Source: Montifringilla adamsi (taxonomy: Eukaryota > Chordata > Aves > Passeriformes > Passeridae). Taken from it: DNA of 64,000 nt. The notes beneath the pieces are model-generated. The model was given only the letters and a program-made list of their open reading frames with translations. It did not search any database and was not told the DNA's origin. The stretch covers positions 5,879,784 to 5,943,783 of the forward strand of contig JAGGNK010006559.1 of the NCBI GenBank assembly GCA_017590115.1, read 5' to 3'. Of this stretch, positions 24,101-34,907 are shown piece after piece. The stretch's first letter is position 1. Each line of letters begins with the position of its first letter. The translations under genes and the position numbers were made by a program.

Positions 24101-25221
24101 CTTTTAATAAAACTCTTTCAGGTTTTGCATATCACGAGCAAAACACTGAAGATGCATTTCCCTTTTTGTAGACCTGAATCAAGAAAAAAATCTCACTGTT
24201 TTCAGCTCAAGTGTAAATTTAATGATTTGGGACCTAAAATGGTTTGGTCTAAATTAAGCCATACAATGTCTGTTTATTTTTCCAAACACAAACAGCAAGA
24301 TTAATATGTTTTGTACAATTCTCAGTTTTCAGGGCCCTAGGGAATGACTTGCATTTTCAGTTATTGTCACTAATCTTAACATGCTGCTCTAGCAAAACAT
24401 CAGAGTTCTTATTAGATTCCTGCGGTCATTTATCATGTTTGAAATGATCACTTACTTCATCTATCCTGTTGTATTTACAATTAAAAGATAATCTGATCAC
24501 ATAATCTAATTTTAATATTGGCAATTTCAGTAATGGTTCACCCTCTCTTCACCAGTTTTTGAAAAGTATAGAGTTAATGGCTTTGATGCCCCTTCTGTAA
24601 ATATGCATTGTCTTGGAACATGTTCTGCATGCCTAATTCATCCCTTTTACAATGTTGTTCTGTACAAATACTCAACTTTCCAGCCATGCATTCAGGCTAG
24701 GCCATTTATAAAATAAAGCTTTTGGGGTTTTTTAAGCATAATTTTCCACCTTTGGAAACAAGTGATATACATAAAAGCACAATCTTTGTGTTGCTCACCA
24801 GAAGACAAATGTCTTTGTTTTGATGAGAAGGCAATTCACTCACCCTTCCATCAGCTTCTGCTTGTTGAGATTGCTTTTAAATAACAGTCTGTGTTGATTT
24901 GTTTCTTTAAAAACCAGATTACAGACAGATGCATTATTTTGTATATACATATATACTCAGTGTGTGTATATATGTATCCATGTAAATAAGCAAAACTGTG
25001 CATATACACATTTAGTCACTCAAAGTCCCTTAAGTAGTGGCATCAAAGTTCTGGAGAAGTCTCCCTTTGTGGAACGACCAGTAGAGCAAAGCCAGTGTCC
25101 CTTGGAGTGTCCCTGTAATCCCCAGGGCATGGGTGCCTTGCTCCTGGGGAAGGCTGATTTCTGCCAAATGCCATACAACGCAGAAGTAATTGCTGTTCCT
25201 TTTGATCTGCCTGGTCTCCAG
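21197..25221 (+). other. MTCL1 intron
   Basis: A 4.0 kb intron. It contains three near-tandem copies of CTAAGTTAA at 22490-22523 and a perfect 16-base inverted repeat at 23763-23810. No further exon was found. The open frame from 24964 is an artefactual upstream extension of the next exon. Confidence 0.78.
23763..23810. repeat. Perfect 16-base inverted repeat with 16-base loop
   Basis: TTTTGAGTCCCCATGT (23763-23778) and its exact reverse complement ACATGGGGACTCAAAA (23795-23810) flank the loop ATTTAAAGGTATAAAC. A transcript of either strand could fold into a stable 16-pair hairpin. It is shorter than a usual microRNA precursor stem, and I know no repeat family with this arm. Confidence 0.9.
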
Positions 25222-25527
25222 CTCCAGAAGGAAGCGAGCCCACGGAGAGGAGGCGGTTTGATGTGTGACCAGAGCGAGAGCAGCCGCCGGCCGTTTATGC
25301 CGCAGGGGAACCTCCGCGTGCCCCGTTCCATGGGGTCCAGGTCCTACTCTGATTCCGACACCATTCAGTTTGACGAGCGCTCGCTGTCCAAGCTGAAGGA
25401 GAGTGACCGGTGCAGTGCCACGGAAAACCTCTTTCTGGAATCGCTGTCCCTCGACTCCCCCGACGAGCCTGATGAGCATCGCTCTCGGCAGCTGGAGCGG
25501 GAGAAATTCTTGACTGGACTAACAGAA
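25222..25527 (+). CDS. MTCL1: MTCL1 coding exon (306 bp), Ser-rich region
   Basis: Acceptor ctgcctggtctccag precedes CTCCAGAAG, and donor ACAGAA|gtatga follows. The exon has 102 codons with phase 0 at both ends (residues 313-414). The peptide starts LQKEASPRRGGG. It contains SRSYSDSDTIQFDERSLSKL and then SDRCSATENLFLESLSLDSP, a serine-rich segment conserved among SOGA/MTCL proteins and full of possible kinase sites. It ends in a short charged helix (SRQLEREKFLTGLTE). GC content and CpG density rise sharply inside the exon. The upstream part of the open frame (24964-25221) is intronic. Confidence 0.9.
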
Positions 25528-27759
25528 GTATGAGCTCTTCTGCATTTTATCATGCTGTCATGTTATCTCTTCTGTCAGGATCAGTACAGCTTCCCTGCTG
25601 TAGGAAGTGAGATATTGTGTCACAGGCACTGCTTACAGTTACCAAGTGGTAAATTTGGTATGGACAAGTTTTCATTCCTTCTTGTAAGCTGATTAGACCA
25701 GCTTCAGCCACCTGAGAAACTGGGAGCCAACCTGAAGGTCCCAAAGATTACTTCGTCCTGTGGCCATTTATGTTATGACAATATGACACCACATATTGGC
25801 TTTGAAGGTCTTAAATATTTTCAATTATAAGTAGATACATATTTATGAAGAAACATGGGCTTTACTTTGTTAGTAAAGAAGTAAGTGCTGTAGAGAGGCA
25901 CTTCTGATTGTTCTGCTGTGGTTCCTTCTGAACAGATCAGCATGAGTAAGTGAGATGTTAAAAAAATAATATTATTCATCAGCAAAGTACCTACCCTGAA
26001 GTCACACCATGAAGCTATAAAGATATAAAACACAGTGCTAAAAGATGACAGCAGGAAACGGCAAATGAAGTCTGTGTCCTCCACCATGGCAGGCTTAGTT
26101 TCATCAATTCCAGGTCTTCACAGTTTGTTTATATTGTTTCTGAATGAAACCAAGCATCCCTGTCCCCAGATGCTGGTACAAAAACTAAAGAATTGAGAAA
26201 CCAAGTTCTTTGAGAGGAAGAAGAGAAAAAAAGATTTACAGAGGCAAGAGATGTGACTGTCCTTGTCATATAGCTGTAGGTAGCTATGTGTTCCAGTTAG
26301 ATTTTCTTCCCTTGATGCCATAAGTGTATTGCTGGCAGTGTGATATCCCATATTTATTATTGTTTCACCTTTTTTTCCTGCATGTCCAAGCGCTCAGCGA
26401 AGAATGTTGGTAACACTATCAGGGAACTAAGTTTTGTGCTTAATTTTGATTGCTGTTCCCATTCCTTCAAATTCAGTCTGATTTTCAGAGAAAATCTCTC
26501 TTCCCTCTTCTGTTTTTCAGATATTTCCACCATTAACAAAAGGGTGGGCAGCAAAATTTGTCCTTGGTGATATTTGCATAGCTTCTTTCCTTCAAAGCAT
26601 GCTTTGGGGAAACCTGGGCAAAGTAATTTTCCCCTCAGAAGGTTTGCTGAAGTGAGACTGATTGGAGTTTAATGAGTAGCTTAACTGAGGATGCACAGAG
26701 GCAACTGCAGCTTGCTGATTCTACCTTCCACTCTATTTTCTTTTTGGTACTAACTGCAGTAGAAGTCAATCCAGCCTTCACCCTGATTATGCATTCAGTT
26801 AGGTCAGATTTACTCTGCAGTAAACTCCACTGAAGTTACCAATATTATTCTAGAATTATACCACAGTGAATGCAAGGAGGATCAGTTTACTACTATTTTT
26901 TTCCCTGACCTGGGATAAATATCAGAAAGATATTTGCTGAGTTAAGCAGTGCTGTTTTTATGCAGTCCCAATTTGAAATGCACTTTTGGTGATGTTCTTG
27001 ATTTCACGAGGTCAAATAAAAATATGTATGGTGCCAATGCCCTTCCCCCCCACCCAATCCTATTTTGCATTCCCTGTAGTTTACTTAGAAATATAAGTAA
27101 GCAGTTAGAATAACTGTAGAGCAAATGCTTCAGAAGTAGCTATTTAAAACCCCAACTCATTATGGGAATTGTCACAGGGAAATAACTGCCATAAAAACAT
27201 CTTAATGCTGTTAGCAAGCTGTAGGTATTCCGTCTATGAAACAAGCAAGTCTTCCCACACAATATATCAAGCTTAAGGAATTTCAACTGATGCCACTTGT
27301 TGGGTCCTAGAAAATGTATGAGGAAATATTATGTCAAAGAAACTCAGTTTATCTTTTATTTCAGCACAGCTAGGCCTCTAGTATAAAGTAGATTGCCTTT
27401 ACAGAAAAAAGTTGCTAAAAATATATAGTCTGAAACAAAATATTGTGGAAAAAAAAGCCTTTTTTGGCCTACTTCTATTTGTGATTGCATGGGAATATAA
27501 AAGTTCAAAGCTGTTGTAGATTTGGCATACAGGCTTTACCTGTGCAGTGTGTTATCCTGATGGGATTGCCCACTCTCCTGCCTATGTACAAAGTGAAGAA
27601 TATTCCCACTGGCACTCTAAGAATCTATATCAGAGAGAAGATCAGACACTTTTTAGATACTGGTGCAACTAATAGGAAGTGAATGACAAAACACCCATAA
27701 GCTAATGCCACCAACACCTTTAGAAATAACTTATCCTGCTTTTTTCTGTTTTCATTCAG
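25528..27759 (+). other. MTCL1 intron
   Basis: A 2.2 kb intron. I see no exon, recognised repeat or RNA gene in it. The open frames on the minus strand (25821-26087 and 26118-26351) are short and unlike known proteins. Confidence 0.78.
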
Positions 27760-27791
27760 GAGGAAGAAACACACAAAGGAAATCTTCAAAG
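27760..27791 (+). CDS. MTCL1: MTCL1 microexon (32 bp)
   Basis: Acceptor tttctgttttcattcag precedes GAGGAAGAA, and donor CAAAG|gtgagt follows; both are strong. It encodes EEETHKGNLQ plus the first two bases of an Arg codon completed by the next exon (AG|G). The exon enters in phase 0 and leaves in phase 2, which makes it the only frame-changing exon between 6.8 and 30 kb. It is needed to reach the frame of the 1,555 bp exon. It is too short to appear as an open frame on its own and was found by asking what bridges the phase mismatch. Confidence 0.85.
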
Positions 27792-29393
27792 GTGAGTAAA
27801 ACTTAGAGGCGAAAGCCCAGCAAATACTCACTTGCTGGAGGTATGACTCTCTGCATCCAAGCCACAAGCCCAGGACATAGCCATGCCTCCTTCTAAACAG
27901 CCTGCAAGCCAGATTAATGGATTCACCCAGGGATTAATTTGTCTCAATATGCTTCAATTCTACTCTGATTAACTTGGGCCACATTTAGCTGTCATGCACA
28001 AAGATCAAACTCTGTGAAAGTACATGAAGCTGCAGCTTACAGTGAAATCTACGCCTACCTTAGCAAGCAGTGCAGTACACACTGCAGACATCCATATGTA
28101 AAGGAAAACACTCGGTGCTGAGGACCTGATATGCTGCTGCACGTCAGGGATATTTTGCTTTGGACTGGTTCTGGTCTTATCCCATGGGTTGAATACCCAC
28201 CTCACCCTAGAATGCATTAGTTGTTCTTCTGGAGAGCATCTTCCAGCTCATTTTCATCCCAAAGGAACAAAGCCTGTACTCTCTGAGATTGCCGTCCTGA
28301 TGCAAACCGGAGCATGTGACTAGGAGATCCGTTTAGAAACCATACACACCTGAATCCCTAACAGAGACACACCCAAACTCCAGCAGGAGCTCTTGATTAA
28401 AAACTCACAGTGTGACATGGCTGTATTCTTTGGATCACTGATCCATGAAAACCACTCTTTGCTGACTTCTCATCCAGCTTGAGTTAACTCATTGAGCCAA
28501 CTCTGATAACTACACTCATCTGCATTTTTTTTAGTCCCAGTCAAATTTTTTTTTCTTAAAATAAAGCAGTACGATAACTCATCTGAATGCCTGTGATTTG
28601 CACAAATTAGTGAAATGTGGGAGAGCCAAGAATTCAGCATTATCACTTAGAGAGTTTCCTTGGTTAAATTTCAGCATGAGCTCAACTCACCAAGCAGTTC
28701 AATGTAGCAGCATTACTGCTGGATGTCCCACATCACTGCACACCAGCTGTGCAGCCTGGGCAGTCTCAGGAGTAAGGGTGGACTTGATGATTTCCCAGCA
28801 GGTCAGAAATACTCTACACTTGCTTTGAACAGGGTGCCTCATGTTGTCAAACACTAATTTCTTGTGAATGGTATAATTCTGAGATGCATCCTACTGCTCC
28901 ACATTACAGATATTTGCCTAGCAGTAATCCATGAGAAAGCAGTAAATTAAGAACCTCTACTGAACCATTTGGTACTTTTAATGGCACATCACAAATGTTT
29001 GTGTTCACAGCTATTCCAAAGATAATAAAAGGGGACTTAAATGAAAGAAAGGGCTTTGTAGAAAATTACAAAAAGGTTTTTCACACAGAGGGTACTTGGG
29101 CACAGGCTCCCCAGGGAAGTGGTCATGGTATCAAGCCTGTCAGAGTTCAGAAAGTGTTTGGACAATTCTCTCAGGCACATGGTGTCATTTTTGGGGTATC
29201 CTGTGCAGGAGCAAGACTTGAATGATCCTTGTGGGTCCCTTCCAAGTCAGGACAGTCCACAATTCAATTATTGAAGTGGTTTTATATGTAAGCAGATGGT
29301 GATTGTTGGGTTTCCAGAATTTGCTGGTGAAAATAAGTTACTCTGCAACAATTTCCAGGCACATGAGCGACTCTCTTGTGTTCCTCTCTCCAG
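27792..29393 (+). other. MTCL1 intron
   Basis: A 1.6 kb intron. A CR1 copy occupies about 29030-29276, ending about 120 bases before the next exon. A weak CR1-like stretch around 28740-28830 was not strong enough to call. Confidence 0.78.
29030..29276 (+). mobile_element. CR1 LINE 3' fragment, sense orientation
   Basis: In order the sequence shows TTTTTCACACAGAGGGT, GCACAGGCTCCCCAGGGAAG, AAGCCTGTCAGAGTTCA, CTCTCAGGCACATGGTGT and TGATCCTTGTGGGTCCC. This is the 3' part of a CR1 subfamily that I associate with songbird genomes. Point changes are scattered and the terminal repeat is blurred. It is 5'-truncated, as is normal for CR1, and encodes nothing intact. Confidence 0.88.
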
Positions 29394-30948
29394 GGCAATG
29401 TCCGTTTCTTCCATGTCTGAATTTCAGCGCCTGATGGATATTTCTCCATTTCTACCAGAAAAAAATTTGCCTTCATCTGGTAGCAAAGAAGATATAACAC
29501 CTCCCTTGTCTCCTGATGATCTGAAATACATTGAGGAGTTCAACAAAAACTGGGATTACAGTAACACTAGGACCCATGGTGGGGCAACTGAGAAGCCTGC
29601 AGAGGGTTGGGCAGAAAGGACAGAAATTGGAAAATCTGGCAGTGATCCTGCTTCAGATCCATTCCAGGCATCCTCATGGTACCTCACCACCAGTGTCACT
29701 ATGACCACCAACACCATGACCAGCCCAGAGCACTGCCAGAAGCAGCCAACGAGGAGTCACAGTGTTACTGACAAAATGGGAGTGCGGGTATTTCACAGCC
29801 CACCAGTTGTCCGTAGGTTCGATAACCCAGTGATAGCTGGCAGTGAAGGGAAAAACCAGGCTGAGCCAGACTTCCTGTTTTCTGTGACCAAAGCTATGGG
29901 GAACGTCACTGAGACAAAAGGTGCTTCCTCGGACATGTTTGGAAGGTGGTCTTGTGACCTGGCCAAACACCATAAGGATTTTCTGGAGAACGGTCTTCAT
30001 CCCATTGAACGTCCTATTTGCACTACTGTGGGCTTTGCCTCACCCTTGCACAGCTTGGAGATGTCCAAGAACATGAGTGATGACATGAAGGAGGTCGCTT
30101 TCTCTGTCCGGAAAACAATACGCTCCAACTCCACGGAGCCTCAGTTCAAGGACACGGCGTGCCAAACCAACGGCATGAGAACGACAGGGACACAGACCAC
30201 CCAGACCATCAGCGTCGGCTTGCAGACGGAAACGCTGCGCAGTATCACCAGCAGTCCACACAAGTGTCTGACACCAAAGGGGGGGTCCACCCCTGTCTCT
30301 TCACCATCCAGAAGCCTCAGAAGCAGGCAGGTGACCCCCGTCATTGAAAAGGTCCAGGCTAAGTTTGAACGCACATGCTGCTCCCCCAAATACGGCTCTC
30401 CAAAGCTGCAAAGAAAAGCCCTTCCCAAACCTGACCAGCCAAATAACCGGACCTTGCCTGGCACACCTCAGAAAGGATTCAGTGAGTCCGCTTGGGCTCG
30501 ATCAACTACCACACGGGAGAGTCCTGTCCACACCACTATCAACGATGGCCTGTCCAGTTTGTTCAACATCATTGACCATAGCCCCATCTTTCATGAGACC
30601 TTCCAAAAATGCCCCAGATCTGGCAGCCGGTCCAGGTCAGCAGAACCCAGACCGGAACTGGGCACGTTGCAGGAGCCATGTACAAATGCCCGTGGCAGAT
30701 CACCCAGTCCTCTCCGTCTGGGGACAGAGACACAAAAGGAAGAAGGATCTGAGGTGACAAGTATCAGGCAGGACTTATCTGCTCCTCCAGGGTACACACT
30801 TGCAGAAAATGCTGCCAGGATCTTGAATAAGAAACTTTTGGAGCATGCCTTAAAGGAAGAGAGAAGGCTACCTTCACACAGCCCACCAAATCTTAGCAAT
30901 GACAACAGCACAGGAGAAATTGTCAAAGTAGATCCAGGGTCCATAGAG
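29394..30948 (+). CDS. MTCL1: MTCL1 large coding exon (1,555 bp), C-terminal half
   Basis: Acceptor gttcctctctccag precedes GGCAATGTCC, and donor ATAGAG|gtaatg follows. The first G completes an Arg codon; 518 codons follow (residues 426-943). Landmarks: [14 protein letters not shown] (about 435) and [16 protein letters not shown]; a cluster of QT motifs at 678-704; a Lys/Arg/Ser/Pro-rich stretch at about 711-790 ([27 protein letters not shown]) consistent with the C-terminal microtubule-binding region reported for MTCL1; [14 protein letters not shown] at 811-824; and a conserved helix [19 protein letters not shown] at about 892-910 before the tail. The open frame starting at 29296 is intronic up to the acceptor. 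The frame is intact, with no stops. Confidence 0.95.
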
Positions 30949-33900
30949 GTAATGAATTTGCTTGTTTTTCCTCCTATAGCTAAGTGCACTCTTCTTTGAG
31001 CAAATGTATTATGAGATCTCTTGCAGTCCTACTGAGTATTTACAGTGAATATCCTAGTCCTGTCCTGGTACCACCAGCAATTTCCAGGCATGAAACTTTG
31101 GATTAGTCACTGAAGAATGCATGAAAGAATTGAATTTCTATCCTGGCAGCTTATTTGGCTTGAAAGCATCTGAAGAGTTTTATCCTTTGTGGGATAAAAA
31201 ATGGTTCTTCCCTGAATGGCTGGGATAAGGGTTTTCTGTCACAGAATACACAACATGTTACAGGTGCTCTAGGGACACTAGGTCTGAATAAATTTTTATG
31301 CTGGATGGAAAGGCAGATTCTTTCTCCTACACAAGAATGGGTCTTAACAAGTTTGTGTGAAAAATAGTCTCTAAAGTACCCTGGAGCAAAACTCCAGGGC
31401 CTTCAGCATATCTTTTCTGAATGTATCTGATTAAGTTTGGCTCAGGTCTGTGAATGTGATTGAATGGCATGATGTTTGGTACTGACTGCTGCTGCCTCAC
31501 AAAAATAACAAAAAGCAAAAAACACACATATAATCAACTAATCTAGACACATACCTATTTTTTATTGTTTAAGAACTCCTTGCTGATATTTTGTCAAGTC
31601 ATCATCTGTCTCAGCAAGTGTGCCCAGATGTTGGGGGCCAATCTCAGGTGCAACAGCAATCAACAAAAAAAGAAGGTGTAATGATGGATGAAAGCTTTCA
31701 GTTACCAGTATTTAAACCTCCTGTTTCTGGTGAACCTTTGAGAGCACTTGAGACTCTCACTCTTAAGAAGCCCAGAAAAGCTGAATTATGCCCAGCTCTT
31801 ACATGCATATGTTGCCTTTCTGGTGCAGCCATGAAAAGGGGTGTGAACTGCTGGCTGGTGACAGTCCCCAGGGCAGAGTTGAGCGTTCCTCATCCCCTCT
31901 GCTGCCCCTTTAGCATCCTAGTCTTGTGATGAGCCCTGGCTCCAGGGAAGCAGCTCCATGACCCCTGCACACCCCATACACCCCTGCACATGCCATACAT
32001 CCACCTTGCCTTCACTGGGCAGACTCCTACTACCCCTGCCTCAGATACCTCAAAAGGGAAGGTTAAACCCTATTTTCTAACTCAACATTTGGCATGAAGG
32101 ACCTGAGTGCTGAAACCTTTGGTCTGCACTTCGCCTTGCCCTAGTGGGTGGTTCTCAATGTAAAGTCAGTTTCTTTTTTGTAGGTATTGCTCAGAGGATA
32201 TGATCTTTTTTCCCTAACAGACAATCCAAACCTAAGGATTTATTCCCTATGTGCAGTTTAAACAGATATAACCAGGGAAATTTTTCAATTAAAAAAGGAA
32301 AATAAAAGAAACCACATGCACATTATAAATATAGTGAGTGAAAGTGGTCTTTGTGCACAAACCTCAGAGTGAATAAAGGCGGGAAGCAGCCTCATTAATT
32401 TGACTTTTTTCAGCTATTTCTGTATTTTGTCCTTAGTTTGAAATACAGAGAATACACTACTGGTGTGTATTAGGGAGTGTGTTGTACTCTAACTAGTTCA
32501 ATTCAGGTTTGCCTTCAAGGTAACCCTGGAAACTCTTGATTTCCTCCTGTAACTTTCAACTGCCTCAATAGGTTTCAAATATAGGTAGACAGATGTCATC
32601 CCACATCATCACAAATTGCTGTTGGCAAAACACAAACTAGCAACAGTACCTGAGTGTGGTGCACAGAGAGATTTGGGTCAATGCTATTTAACAGAAACCC
32701 ATTGACCATCAAACTGGCAGAAAATTGCTCCTTTTTGTGAATTCTCAGTATCTTTTGCCTAATTTTTTGAGTTATGAGCCTTAAAGCTAAGACTTGTTTC
32801 TCCTTGAACCTCCTGCATGACTGTTATGACTGTAGTCTAGATGCACAGGTTTTGTTCTTTGGCTGCTCCTGGCATTTCTCAGGAATGTGGATTGAAAAGG
32901 AAACTGATAGGCATTCACACAATGAGCTTAGCTTTTCTTAACTGAGGTGGTGCTCTGGAAGATGTACTCAAGGGAAGTGTGGGTTTACTGCTGAAAAAAA
33001 CACCCACAAATAAGTTTAGACTCTGCAGGTGCCTTGGGTTATTTGTGGATTACCCTGACCACACAAATTACACTTTGTACAAATTCTCTTAGCACATTTT
33101 GTACAAAGCCAGACACAGCTGTTCAGGGAATTATGATCTTGAAGGAGGCAGGTTTGTGCTTGGGGCAGCGCTGACACAATGCTTCCACCCTCCAGTAGAC
33201 CCCTGCTCTGCTTCCCTCTGACCTGTGGGTTTCTGGCCAAGACAAGTGCCCTTCTTACCACCAAACGCCTTCTTGGTTCTGCAGCCATGGCATATTAATG
33301 ACTTTTAAACCTGCATGCAGCACCTGTCGGTAATTTTTCCTCAATTTGAGCTTCTGAGTTGTTTAGTTACATTATTTCCTTCTATATTCCTGCTGCAAAT
33401 ATGAAATCTAGTTCATGTATTTATTTATTTATGAGCAAGTGCATGTGCATGTCAGTGTACATGCATACACAGCAGCAATAACTTTGTGTTTTCTGACTTG
33501 CCCAGAGCTGCTTACAGGCAAATTCATATTCACATAGTGTGGCCTACTAGTGTCTTATCCTGCTAATTCACTAAACCCCTATCTTAGGTGTGTTTCATAG
33601 GATTTGTACATTTTACTATTAAAAATGCACATTAGCATCACCTAACTAACAACATAAGAGCCTTAGGAACATTTTGATTTTGTGACTAGCGAGGGTGTAG
33701 ATCGTGGAGGTTACACAACAGTCCTGGACTGGGAGTCAGACTCATTTCTGGAGACAATACTCTGAAAGGACCATCTACACAGACCCACAGATGAGAGAGC
33801 AGGTTCTGCACCCTCTGCTCCCCAGGGCAAAGTGATTGCCACAGGCTTGTCACTGAACCATTCAGCACGGGAGGGGGAATGTTGAAAATCAGGGAAGGTG

Positions 33901-34490
33901 TTGACAGAATTAAAGGGCTTTTGGTTAAGTTTGAGTTTCCCATCCAGCATCACTGCTGAAGAGAAACAACAGAGAAAGGTGAGGCAAAGAGTTGTCATGA
34001 AACCTGAGCAATAGAAGTGTAAGCAACAAAAAATAACAGCCATTTTCTTGCTTGTTAAATATTTCCTAAGCAGAAACTCTCTCTTGAAATCAAATGAAGG
34101 GGAAAAAAATACAGCTTTATTCCTCTCATAGTAATGTGGTTTTTCCCTGGCCCAAATCAAGGTTGGCAAAGAAAAACAGATATCTTTCTCTGCTGAGTCG
34201 AAATGTTTGGTTTGTTTATTGCTATGTCCACTTCTGAAACTGTGCTAGGATTATAAAAGGTTGGTTTGTTTGCTTCCTTTCTTTCTAAGTCTTTTTCTTC
34301 TAGTGGCTTGGCTTTTATTTTTGATTATTAGTTTCCCTGTGATAACACTGGTAACATGATCTGAATGAGTAGTAACATCGGGAGACTTCTTCCTTGCTGA
34401 CATGAAATCTTCACTTTAAAAAAATAATCAATTAAAACAGTTCTTTCCAACCTACTTGCTTTCTTTTTCTTTTCTGTCTGTTCTGTCCAG
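30949..34490 (+). other. MTCL1 intron
   Basis: A 3.5 kb intron between the large exon and the first alternative end. No CR1 copy or RNA gene was recognised. Open frames at 31591-31929 and 33686-34169 lack plausible borders. Confidence 0.75.
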
Positions 34491-34548
34491 AACCAAACTG
34501 TCTTATTAACTACCCCCTGGGGACTCTAACCCTGCCTGCCTCACTGCT
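34491..34548 (+). CDS. MTCL1: MTCL1 alternative C-terminal exon (short tail), likely cassette
   Basis: An excellent acceptor (ctttttcttttctgtctgttctgtccag is the tract, read up to 34490) precedes AACCAAACT. The coding part is 34491-34529: NQTVLLTTPWGL and TAA, joined in phase 0 to ...DPGSIE of the large exon. It matches the short C-terminus I remember for the human KIAA0802 form of MTCL1. A strong donor, CTGCT|gtaagt, sits at 34548/34549, only 19 bases after the stop. The simplest reading is a 58 bp cassette exon spliced on to 37539. A terminal exon using the AATAAA at 34622 is the alternative. Confidence 0.8.
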
Positions 34549-34621
34549 GTAAGTCCTTTCTACCTTGTTTCCAGAGGTTTCCGAAAGCGGTCATTCTTGA
34601 ACACGTGGGTTAACAGAGGGA

Positions 34622-34627
34622 AATAAA
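34622..34627 (+). promoter_or_regulatory. MTCL1: Possible early poly(A) signal (AATAAA)
   Basis: The hexamer lies 93 bases after the stop of the short-tail exon. If the gtaagt donor at 34549 is not used, cleavage near 34645 would make the short-tail exon terminal. No clear GU-rich element follows at once, so usage is uncertain. Confidence 0.25.
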
Positions 34628-34876
34628 TGACCACAGCTCCAGAGGTATCCAGAGGCATGCACCTGACATCCCTGTGGGGTTCTTTGTGTGGGGCAGTCAG
34701 GAAGAGATCAGAACAGGAGCTCATCTGCTGTGTCCTGCAGCAGCACAGGCTGGGAAGACGTCACACTTAAAATGTGTACTGTTGGGGTTTTTTGCTAAGC
34801 TTTTAAAAATTGGCAAAATTTAAGCCCAACACAAAGGTATGCAAAAATGCTGGGGAGGGATTCAGATTTGTGACAC

Positions 34877-34878
<2 letters not shown>

Positions 34879-34907
<29 letters not shown>
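34879..34907. repeat. Poly(T) tract, 29 T
   Basis: An unbroken run of 29 T lies in the last intron, preceded by GTGACACAC and followed by GACAAATGCACAG. No retroelement body is recognisable beside it. Confidence 0.9.

Noticed and set aside
24964..25221. Upstream half of the 189-codon open frame as coding
   Set aside because: A strong acceptor at 25221, the jump in GC content and the start of SOGA-like sequence at 25222 show that the left part is intron read-through.
28660..28850. Possible CR1 tail (GGGTGGACTTGATGATTTCC)
   Set aside because: Only one block of about 20 bases resembles CR1 and the order of other blocks is not met. It could be a very old copy, but I cannot support it.
29296..29393. 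Start of the 567-codon open frame as a gene start
   Set aside because: The Met at 29296 lies in the intron. The acceptor ctctctccag at 29393 and the phase link to the 32-base exon define the true border.
30949..30999. Read-through of the large exon to a stop at 30999
   Set aside because: A good donor (GAG|gtaatg) at 30949 and two matching downstream exons make read-through unlikely as the main form, though intron retention is possible.
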